Of a stretch of 64,000 nt of DNA, positions 13,501 to 25,500 are shown one piece after another. The notes under the pieces were generated by a model. That model did no database searches and was not told the DNA's origin. It saw nothing but the letters and a program-made list of their open reading frames with translations. Numbering within the stretch: position 1 is the stretch's first letter; each line of letters opens with the position of its first letter. The position numbers and the translations under genes are program-made. The stretch comes from Thaumatotibia leucotreta. Lineage: Eukaryota; Arthropoda; Insecta; Lepidoptera; Tortricidae. Location: contig JALPQI010003464.1 in NCBI GenBank assembly GCA_025490895.1, positions 25,261 through 89,260 of the forward strand. Reading direction: 5' to 3'.

Positions 13501-16500
13501 AGTGGTAGTATGTTGATGACATTGATAATACGTCAGTTGAAGCAGTCGGCGTCGCCGCAGAGCCCTGGCAGCCCGCTCCAGAAACCGCAGCCTTTCCTGC
13601 AGGTGTGTACACTTATAGTCTAGTGGTATGTTGATGACATTGATAATACGTCAGTTGAAGCAGTCGGCGTCGCCGCAGAGCCCTGGCAGCCCGCTGCAGA
13701 AACCGCAGCCTTTCCTGCAGGTGTGTACACTTGTAGTCTAGTGGTAGTATGTTGATGACATTGATAATACGTCAGTTGAAGCAGTCGGCGTCGCCGCAGA
13801 GCCCTGGCAGCCCGCTCCAGAAACCGCAGCCTTTCCTGCAGGTGTGTACACTTATAGTCTAGTGGTATGTTGATGACATTGATAATACGTCAGTTGAAGC
13901 AGTCGGCGTCGCCGCAGAGCCCTGGCAGCCCGCTGCAGAAACCGCAGCCTTTCCTGCAGGTGTGTACACTTATAGTCTAGTGGTAGTATGTTGATGACAT
14001 TGATAATACGTCAGTTGAAGCAGTCGGCGTCGCCGCAGAGCCCTGGCAGCCCGCTGCAGAAACCGCAGCCTTTCCTGCAGGTGTGTACACTTATAGTCTA
14101 GTGGTAGTATGTTGATGACATTGATAATACGTCAGTTGAAGCAGTCGGCGTCGCCGCAGAGCCCTGGCAGCCCGCTGCAGAAACCGCAGCCTTTCCTGCA
14201 GGTGTGTACACTTATAGTCTAGTGGTAGTATGTTGATGACATTGATAATACGTCAGTTGAAGCAGTCGGCGTCGCCGCAGAGCCCTGGCAGCCCGCTGCA
14301 GAAACCGCAGCCTTTCCTGCAGGTGTGTACACTTATAGTCTAGTGGTAGTATGTTGATGACATTGATAATACGTCAGTTGAAGCAGTCGGCGTCGCCGCA
14401 GAGCCCTGGCAGCCCGCTGCAGAAGTAGCCCTTCCTGCAGGTGTGTACACTTATAGTGTAGTGGTAGTATGTCGATGACATTGATAATACGTCAGTTGAA
14501 GCAGTCGGCGTCGCCGCAGAGCCCTGGCAGCCCGCTGCGGAAGCAGCCTTTCCTGCAGGTGTGTACACTTATAGTCTAGTGGTAGTATGTTGATAATATT
14601 GATAATGTGTACTCACTTAAGCGCCTATTACGAGCTTATTCACTTTTAGGAACACCCAATTAGCATGAGATTGAAAACCATAATTTTAGTCAGGTTTGTA
14701 TTAACCATTTATTTCGGTTTTGGTGTTAATTTTTTAAACGATAAGCGATATTATAATATAAACACTACAATCAAGTTTACCTAAAGATATCGTATTTAAT
14801 TGTTGTTACAAATCTGACTGCAACTATGGTTCTGATTTCTAGATGGACAGACCAAAAGGTCGAACAAGTGTCATAGCAATTAAGACATTATGGCTGACTC
14901 CGTAGCAATAAAAAAAACCATACCCTAAAGATGGAAACGCTATTTTCCCCACGACTAACTAGTCATGAAAATAAGACATTTCGAATCACAGACATGAAAA
15001 GTAACATACAGATAAAATTGATATTTAAAAAAAAAATCATACATACCAAAAAAATTTTTTAGGCGTTGAGACTTGAATCCACGTTTTTTTAATCGTCTTG
15101 CCCGTTAAAAGGTTAAAGTTTAATACGTTTTTCTGTGTACAGACGTCAGCGGCTCGGCCCTCACTTGTATCGTCAATCTCGCTGGCGACGGACGCGGCGG
15201 GCTCGCGCGTCATGCACAGCCTGGAGCGTCCCCACCAGCTGTCCCGGCACGCGCGCGAGCGCTACTCCGACAGGTGAGCGTGTATACACGTCGCTCGTGT
15301 CGTCATCTCGCTGGCGACGGACGCGGCGGGCTCACGCGTCATGCAGAAAAATAGTACATTACGTCAGTGGCCGGGAAAATGAGGATTTCCGGCTAAGTTG
15401 GATAGGTAACGAGGCCGGGAATCCGTTTACACGCCGAGGCATGTATAGTGCTTTTCTCAAACAAACAAAAAAAATAATGACAATGTTGTCGATATTAAAA
15501 AAAATTACTTTGCAGGCATAGGCCTGAAAAGTGTTACTGCGCCCTAAAAGCGATACTTCCGGGCCTATGTTAAGGAACGTAAAGACAATATTTCATTGCA
15601 TGTTTGAGAAAAAGTCTATAACACAAGGCTTGCCCACTTTATTAGCTCAGTGGCAGTGACCCTGCCTGCGTATTATAGTTGTTTTCTATGTATTTTTAGT
15701 ATCTTTCTATGGACCAATCACTTTTTTATGTCACTCGTTCTTGTTGCCATGGTTACGTTCTCTTAGGTCACCCTTAAATTTACAGTTTAATAGGATTACA
15801 ATGGCAAAACTTTGAATTTGATAATTATGAGTCCCTTCCAAGGTGGGTCACCTCAGAATATTTTCTTTTAGCAAACTACCCCACTATTGTCCCCTGGGTG
15901 ATGTGACAGAATAACAACAAAAACAAGTGATTGTCAGCGGTCACGCTAACGCGGGGCTCCTATTCTGTGCAGTTTGTCTTTCGGCCATTTGCAGATACCT
16001 AACGAACCTAACCTACCTTTACCTATACCTAGTGACTGTTTGTGACTGTACTCGCAAAAACAAAAGACAAAAGTAGGCAAAATGCGTTCTTGTCGTTCTG
16101 CGTGTTGGGTAATTTGCTTTCAAGTCGATCTAAGGTTTTGGCATAATGCTCGATGGTCAAACTGCAATGTAGGCAAAACAACACACTTGTCATTTTGCGT
16201 TCTAGACGATCCGCGAATAACCGGTGAAAGGGCGTGATTATACTGATTATGAGATAATGCAAGTTCTTAAATTTGGTTACACTTTTTTGTTTTCTATCGA
16301 CGAAGTATAATTGGAAATTAGTAAATAAATAATTTATCTATTTTATATTACAGACACCTGGACAAAGATCGGCTTGTGGAATTAGAACGAGCTGAGCGTT
16401 TCGACAAGCAAGCAGCGTACAGTGTGGACAAACCCTTCCGACAGACTAGTTTGGATCTGCGGCATCACGCGCCTAACTGGCACCCGCCTAGAGAGTTCAC

Positions 16501-19500
16501 AAGGTAATTATATTTCTAAAATAAAGGACGAATAAAAAAAAAATAGTACATTGTGTATTTAGGGCGGTAAGTAAGAATTTGCGAACGAGTGTGAAAGTAA
16601 AGCCCAAGCCGAAGGCGCGGGCTTTACTTCACACGAGTTCATAATTCTTGTACCGCCCGTGGTACACACAATGTTTTTCATCACATCTGTGATGCAAAAA
16701 AGTGATGTAAATAAAACAATATATTTTCACAAAACTACTCTAAAATGGTCTAAATCAGGGATAACTTAATTTCATCATTTTCATAAAAGAAATCTCGGCG
16801 CGGCGCGCGGCGTGCGCCGGACCGCGCTAGTGCGACGTAATGTTGTATGAAAATCCTTAACGGCCTACTAGGACGTAATGACGCACCTACACAGCGCATC
16901 ACCGCAGCGTATTGGCGCACTTACCGAACAGGTGTGATGAAATAGTACATTGTGCATCAAGGGAGGTAAGTACGGAATTACTAACGAGAGTGTTAGAAGC
17001 CCGACGCCGTCAGGCGGAGGGCTTTTATGACTCGAGTTAGTATTCCGCTTACCGACCGTGATGCATACAATGTTTTTCATCACACTTGCCAGCCTAAAAA
17101 TAAGTTTTAAGACATAATATTATTAAGTGACGTACTGACATTTCTATTACTCCCTAGGGAATTTCACTTTTCTATTACTCCCGCTACGCGCGCAAGCAAT
17201 GGCGCGCTTAGACAGCAAGTGTGATGAAAAAAATATAGTTAACGCCTTGATGCAAACAAATATCACGCTCGCGTTGTGTGTTACGAAAGTTAGTCATACA
17301 AACTATGTGCTAGACTCGGTTCAACAACCTTCGGCAGTAGTAAAAGGGGGTAAATTTAAGAGATATAGGTTCGTATTGTTGATCGCTCGTAGAAAATTTG
17401 AATTTGGCTCCCTTTTTGAGTGTCAAAAGTTGTTACACAAAATTTTACTTCGGAACACTAAAATGATGATGTTAAATTTTATTTTCATTAAAGGTACAAT
17501 CAACAACACAGCTGTGACTACAGACAAAGTGCCAGAAATATGTATACACACCTTTATGTCCAGGCAATAAAGTTCTGTTTACATATTTTTGGCACTTTGC
17601 CTGTGTTCACAGGTGTATTGTTGACTGTACAAATGTAAAATGATGTACAAATTTTTTGCAATCGATCCATAAAATTAACCTTTCTAAAGTAAAATTTCAT
17701 CAGTCAAAAAGAGAATCGGTTTGGTTACTGTCCAAACCTATTTCATTGTCGTAACCAAAGTACTTAGGTACCTCTTTCACAATGCATAGTGGTAGAATGT
17801 CATGATGCCTGTGCCACAAATTTATGTGGAATGGAATTAAAAAAGAGCATTTTGCCGGCCTAGGCCTTCAAGAATTGTATTAAATTCCATTAACGACCTC
17901 TTGTCCTAGTCGCACCTGAAACGTCATACTTCGCAGCCTATTATTACAAGGAACATAACAACAATATTTCATTGCATGTTTGAGATAACGACATTTTAAT
18001 AGAAAAACACCGATCAAGTTCAAAATCCTAAAGATATCGTACTTAATTGTCGTTACAAACCTGACTGCAATTTTTTTTTAATCTCTCGTTAAGTGGGTTT
18101 CTCTAAAAGTGAAGATGGGCATTTTCACTTCTAGGGACACCCAATTAGCTTAACTCTCACGAAGAAGTTAACTTTGATGTCAGTTTTGTAACGACATTTA
18201 AGCGTAAAATATTTACGTAAATCCACTTTATTCGTGTTTTTATATTGCATAAACGAGTATCCTTTCTGGAATAAATGATAAAATAAATTTTTGTTAATAT
18301 TTAATGCTTAATTGTCGTTACAAAACTACATCGAAGTTAACTTTTTTGTGAGAGTTAAGCTAATTGGGTGTCCCTAGAAGTGAAAATGCCCAGATGCCCG
18401 CTATAATCATATCGTTTGTTACAGGAGGCAACAAGCGGAACCAGAGCGCTACACGTCCAGTAAAAGCTCGTTGTCGAGTGGCAGCGGTAAGAGGCCCGAC
18501 GCGCATCACAATTTCATGCGGCTTTGCTCCGCTAATGAGCAAGACAATATGGCCGCCGGTGAGTTACATATAAATAAGGGTCTAATGCACTTGTTTCAGA
18601 GTATTTTTTATTTCATTATTTATATTTGTTTACTTGTTTTTATTGACTCGTAGAAAAAGTATTGTAGTAAAAGTACCATAGGCCACTCAACAAGCCTAAC
18701 CTAAACACGGTACTCGACTGAAAAGCTCTCTATTATAACACGATTGTGTAAAATACTAATTCAGACTTTCATAACTCATAATTTCTATTATGCAGTGTGT
18801 CTATGACCCGGGCTTTTACGAAAATGGGTAATAATACGCATTACTAGCAATCATTTCCAAGTGTTAATATTTGACAAATAATTAAATTGACCGTACAAAC
18901 AGCAACACAGATAAGTATACACTTCAGAAATTGGAAATATTGCATGAAAGAGAATCACACTTACAGTCACGTGTCAGTTACATAGGAATGTTGAGCCACT
19001 TGGCAAAGGATGCAATTTGGTCGTGTAATATTATGGGTTCGGCATTTTTCGTTAGTAGGCCCGATCGCGACATTTCCGATGGTCCCCGAAGATATGTCAT
19101 CGAATCTTTGTTGCGTCAAAATTTCAGTATTTGAAGACTAGTTGACATAATAAAAATTCCTTCGTCTACGAAAATTAAGAATTAGCTATCGGCCATGATT
19201 AGACGCTAGATGTCGTTGTTCCTTGTGGAAACTGGATAACGACAGTTCTTCATAGATTTGTCTAAAACCGTTTAGTAATTTAATCACGGTTTCTTCAAAT
19301 CGGATTTCATGATTTATCTGACGGACGAGGCAAGGTATTTTTAGGAGAGGTATTTTTCCAAATCAAGATATTTTTACAAATAGCCATGTTATCGGGCAAT
19401 TTTAAATTATTTTTTTCATTGACAGAGAGAAATGCTATTGCTGTCTTTATTATAATTCATCACATCTCTTAGTTGACGTTAGTTGAATACTTTACGTAAG

Positions 19501-22500
19501 CCAAATATACAAAATTTGAATTTGTCGCCTTTTCTTACTGCCAAGTTGGTTGGACCAAAATGTGGTTACACAGGAGACATTCATAACAGACCGGTTGAAG
19601 AAGGGAGAGTAATACACTCGTGATACACATACCCATTATGCATATCCTTGTAAGGCCCAATGTACATTACAATGTACACTCCAATTCAATGAAATTTAAA
19701 CCTTTTATAAACTTAATAAAGTCGCATTTACTTTGTTTGGTCGTTTTCTCAAAGAAACGAAGTTCACCACTATTCCTTACAAGGCAAGGTTCAAAATAAG
19801 ATTTAAAGAAAATAGTATGGTGGGCCTTACGAGGATATTTTTTCATTGACAGAGACAAATGCTATTGCTGTCTTTATTATAATTCATCACATCTCTTAGT
19901 TGACGTTAGTTGAATACTTATGTAACCTTTGTGGAAATATGGTAGATAGACGTTTGACAGTCTACCTATAATCCTTTAATCTGTCAGTAGCCATACAAAT
20001 GTTTAATAGAGACTTGATAGTTTCTGGCTGAAATTCTAACTCTGAAAAAATATCTGACAGTGACAGCCGTTGAAAGGAAAATGAACGAAAATTTCTACAT
20101 AGCAGCCATAAAGTTAGAATCCGCGCTGGCGCTTAATAGAGAAAGGAAGCGTGAGAAAGGGAAGCCACCAGTTATATGAGTATTACACGAGTGCGAAAAA
20201 GATAGACAACAATCCCAAAAGCATAACCACTTTTGAAGTGACATATCAGCCGTATCAGCCTGGTCGACGGGGATTGATATTTTAAAAGTGATTTTATAAT
20301 TAAAACTTATAAGAAGGAATTTATACAGATCATGAAATCAATATGGTGTCGTGTTGTGTAAATGATTGCCTTGTTGTCCACTACAGAAATAACGACAAAC
20401 ACTCGTTTCACAGGTAAATATGATTTGCCGGTTGATTGTTTTCAAACGATATTTTGTCTATTTAGTAGCATTAATTGTGTGAATTATCAAATTGTAGCAT
20501 TAATTGTTAGTTGTTCTATCACTGTGAGCTAATAATTTATCACAATAGTTAATATTAAAGGATATTTTGTGTAAAAATATAAATTGTTACGCTACGCTAG
20601 AGCTCGACTAAATGTTGAACTACCAATATCGATATTTGTTCGATAAACGTACCCAATCAGTCTATTTCTTACAATGCTGTCATGATACTAGATTTTGAAC
20701 ACAAATGTGTATTTAAATAACTTAAAGGACCTTATTATGTTTTGTGTTTTTTTTTGTGTTATACCTACTCGTGTGTTTTTTCCGTTAAATTTAAGTGAAG
20801 TTATTTAGTTTAAATATTATATATTTAGATAAGTAAGAGTGGCTTAATTCTTACTGTTATTGAATTAATAAGAATAGTACATTACTGCAGAAGCCGGGAT
20901 ACGAGGGTTTTCAGGCCGAATACGTATTTATGTATCAGTCGAGTTCATAAATATATGAGCAAATCCAAGGCTTCAAAAATAAATGAGCATAGAAAAGTAC
21001 ATATATGCAATTATGCATCTGAACAGATTCACCCATCAAAAATATGTGTACATATTACCTGTCATATTAATCTGAACATGTGTCTCATTAATGTGTAATC
21101 AACTGAAACACAAAACTTTTTCCTTATATTTTGACAGTCATAGAAAAGAGTACCGTACTGTCAAACTATACTTTTCTCTCTTTAACTTTACGTATGACGT
21201 CATAGAAGTGTCATGAGTATTTGCTTGCGGCTTTTTAGTCTTTTTACCCATTTATTTGCAGCACGCTTAGCCCTTATTTCCCGACCTCTCCAGTAATAAC
21301 TCCTCTCCAGAAACTTCTGTTTTTCCCATGTAACCTGTCCAATTTAACGGAAATAAAAAACACCATGTATGCAAAAATAGTTGCTCTTATAAAGTTTAAT
21401 GGTTAAATAGCCGTCAAAGTTAAAACTTGTTTGAATTGCTTGACGCTAACGCATACTAAAAGTTAAACCTTATAGCAAAATAACTAAGATAATGAATATC
21501 TATGATAGGTACATGTTGTCGATAAAACAGTCGGACATCGATAGATAATTGGTCTGTTGTAACAGGCAACCCTATTCCTGACCACACATAGACAAATTTA
21601 CGCACACACTGGCGTTTCGTTTTTGGTTATGCTTTTAATCATTGTCAATCGTTCTTTGTCATTTTAGTTCTGTGATAGCAGCTTAGCAGTCAAATTACCG
21701 GCTCTGAAGTTAGATTGACGTCTCCAGGACTAAAGCGGATGTTATATATTATAACGTAACTATAGTAACGTCAGCTTCCGGAAAATTCGTAATCAATCAT
21801 TGGTTAAACGTTTTTGTTATTACGTAACCATGGTAATGTCACCTTCTGAAGAAACCGCGAGCGATCATTGGTTAACCGTAGCAATGCTCGCCCCATTGGT
21901 CAGCAGAGTTCGGCCGAAGTCGTGATACTAGTCTCGTAAGATTTCGGAACCCGATTTGTATTATTCGACCAAGTTGCGAACAGTACGAACGATCAACATT
22001 CCCGTGTATTATTTAATTTGAAGTTGACATAATATAACTATATTTATCTCTTTCATTTTCTCTCTGCTCTGTCTTTAATGGTCCGTTAGGAGTGTTGCTG
22101 TTTGTACAATTAATTTTATTTCCTCTGAACGATCAATGTAACGTGTACTGCTTGGTTGTCAAACGTTGTGACTGGCTGCGATCTGTCATTGTGAAGTGCA
22201 AATTATCGATCCATTTTGAAGTACATTGCTTCTCAATTAACTTTTCTTAGAAAGTTAATTACTTTTAAAATTAGCATTTTGAATCGAATAATGTTCATGG
22301 GTTGGCTAGAAATCTGCATCGCATTCGGTTTCGATAAAAGCCAGTATCATAGACACACACTGTATAATTACAAGCGACCCAAGACTAATAATTTTCATAT
22401 CTTTCAGTAAACTACAAAATGAAATGCATCAATTTGGACCCGCCACTAACAGAGCCCAACGTACAGAAACACAACCAACGATTAGAGCGGTCCACGGCGC

Positions 22501-25500
22501 CGAGAGATCGGGCAAAGTCGCGACGTGAGTATACTTTATACATCATCAATATCATCATATCAGCCGAAAGACGTCCACTGCTGAACATAGGCCTCCCCCA
22601 AAGATTGCCACAATGACCGGTCCTGTGCCATCTGCATCCAGCGGACTCCTGCGACCTACACCAGGTCATCAGTCTAAAAAGTTGTTGATTTGACTTGCCA
22701 TTCATCATGTCTATTGGTGACCAAAAATTAACATCGCGTTCCACCAAAGAAATCCAAAAAAATTATACGCGGTGGATTGCTAAAATATAATGTAGACAGA
22801 AAACTGAATTTCGTCCTATTACTGCATACTATATAATAATTATCATGATAATTAAATTAATTATCGGATAACATAATATGTATGTGCACATAGTTGGTAA
22901 TTGGGAGCGTTCAAGTATTACGTAACGCAATTTTTGAAGAATAAGCGACCGGGTCCTGTTCCCCGCCTAGTCAGTTAAAGCCAAATTCATAAACGGGTCT
23001 TCAATTAGCTAGCCGATATTTCTATAAAACGGAAAGTGATAAATTATCCATTCTCAACTCTATGAAGGGGGTGTAAGCTTTCGATTATTTTTATCAAAAT
23101 CACCTCAATTAAAGGTTATCGATTCCTCCTCCGTAGCCTTAAAGATGAGATAGCCATGTAAGGCTGCAGGTCAAGGTAATATTCGTGGGTGTTCTAGGAA
23201 GTAGCTGGAATTACAGTAATCTGAGCCCAACGTTTTATGGCTTTAATTTAGGTTAACTAAAATAGGTTCCTTATTAGGAATGGAATCGAGTTTCAATTAG
23301 GTTGCGGCTATACAGGATTGAATAGGGTTGGGCTACACTACAGCCTAGTCGGTAGCGACCCTGCTTACAAAGCTGGAGATTCTGGGTTCGAATTTCGGCA
23401 AGGGCATAATTTGTGTATTTATTTATCACAATTATTTGTTCCTTGGTCATGGCTGTCCATGCATTTAAAGGTACATGCAGACCAAAAGAGCATTCGCTGT
23501 TCTATCCCCCGCTCTACGAAATCAACGAATCACGTTTCATGTAACGATCGAATTTCGTAGAGTAGGGGGATAGAACAGCGAATCCTCTTTTGGTCTGCAT
23601 GCACCTTAAGGATCTATCTATTATACAATATATCGTCACCTGGTACCCACTACCCACGTCACAAGCCTTAATTAACACTTTGATTCCCAACGAGTGCTAC
23701 GCGCTGCGCTCGTAGCCGATCCCGTGATTTTTCCGCTTTTTAACGAAAATGGACCTCCCACAGAGAACTCTCGGAAGTTCCCGGCGCAATGTGTTTATTG
23801 AACTTACCGTGGGTCTGAGGTCGATTAGAGTGAGATGTCCCAAGATATTTATTTTGACGTGACAACGTCTTATAAATTGGTTTGCCGGGTGACACTTCAA
23901 GAAACTGCGTTACGCTCCGCTCACGTTATGCGCTCACAATGAGAGCGAGTGAGAGGCACGCGTCCCTTCCACTCGGGCATGGTTAGCCCGCCTAAGAGCG
24001 AGAGAGACAGACATAAAACGTTGTCACGTAAAACTTTCGCCCGTATACCGACTTTACAGGCAACCAATTTTTTTATGTTCAGGTCACAAACGGCCCGAAG
24101 AATTAGAAGAGCCAGTTGACGCGGACGAAGAGGACGACGAAGGCTCCCCATTGTACTGCAACTGGGACTTGCGGGGCATGCAACACTTACTGCCGCTGCA
24201 GGACTACATCATTCAGCAGGCCAAGCTGTCCCGTAAGTATCTTCATGTCCAGGGCACAAACAGCCCGAAGAAGTGGAAGAGTAACTGGGACTTCACTTAC
24301 TGCCGCTGCAGGACTACATCATTCAGCAGGCCAAGCTGTCCCGTAAGTATCTTTATGTCCAGGGCACAAACAGCCCGAAGAAGTGGAAGAGTAACTGGGA
24401 CTTCACTTACTGCCGCTGCAGGACTACATCATTCAGCAGGCCAAGCTGTCCCGTAAGTATCTTTATGTCCAGGGCACAAACAGCCCGAAGAAGTGGAAGA
24501 GAAACTGGGACTTGCGGGGCATGCCACTTACTGCCGCTGCAGGACTACATCATTCAGCAGGCCAAGCTGTCCCGTAAGTATCTTTATGTCCAGGTCACAA
24601 ACAGCCCGAAGAAGTGGAAGAGTAACTGGGACTTCACTTACTGCCGCTGCAGGACTACATCATTCAGCAGGCCAAGCTGTCCCGTAAGTATCTTTATGTC
24701 CAGGGCACAAACAGCCCGAAGAAGTGGAAGAGTAACTGGGACTTCACTTACTGCCGCTGCAGGACTACATCATTCAGCAGGCCAAGCTGTCCCGTAAGTA
24801 TCTTTATGTCCAGGTCACAAACAGCCCGAAGAACTGGAAGAGTAACTGGGACTTCACTTACTGCCGCTGCAGGACTACATCATTCAGCAGGCCAAGCTGT
24901 CCCGTAAGTATCTTTATGTCCAGGTCACAAACAGCCCGAAGAAGTGGAAGAGTAACTGGGACTTCACTTACTGCCGCTGCAGGACTACATCATTCAGCAG
25001 GCCAAGCTGTCCCGTAAGTATCTTTATGTCCAGGTCACAAACAGCCCGAAGAAATGGAAGAGTAACTGGGACTTGCGGGGCATGCAACACTTACTGCCGC
25101 TGCAGGACTACATCATTCAGCAGGCCAAGCTGTCCCGTAAGTATCTTTATGTCCAGGTCACAAACAGCCCGAAGAAGTGGAAGAGTAACTGGGACTTCAC
25201 TTACTGCCGCTGCAGGACTACATCATTCAGCAGGCCAAGCTGTCCCGTAAGTATCTTTATGTCCAGGTCACAAACAGCCCGAAGAACTGGAAGAGTAACT
25301 GGGACTTCACTTACTGCCGCTGCAGGACTACATCATTCAGCAGGCCAAGCTGTCCCGTAAGTATCTTTATGTCCAGGTCACAAACAGCCCGAAGAAGTGG
25401 AAGAGTAACTGGGACTTCACTTACTGCCGCTGCAGGACTACATCATTCAGCAGGCCAAGCTGTCCCGTAAGTATCTTTATGTCCAGGTCACAAACAGCCC

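Larger units (their letters stand above)
18893..22107 (+). mobile_element. DNA transposon remnant (~3.2 kb, 16-bp inverted ends) with THAP-like exon
   Basis: GTACAAACAGCAACAC begins the element and its complement ends it. An inverted, internally deleted relative lies at 41668-42832. At 20343-20413 an ATG opens MVSCCVNDCLVVHYRNNDKH and SFHR before a GTAAAT donor; the CxxxxC with SFHR pattern resembles the start of a THAP zinc finger, as in P-element-type transposases. No further transposase exon was recognised. A 200-bp MITE at 19641-19839 is nested inside with an 85-bp direct repeat on each side. Confidence 0.65.

Noticed and set aside
18487..18558. Treating GTAAGA at 18487 as the only exon 8 donor
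   Set aside because: The following 72 bases stay open, are in frame, and end in a stronger GTGAGT donor with the same phase; both are kept as alternatives with the longer preferred.
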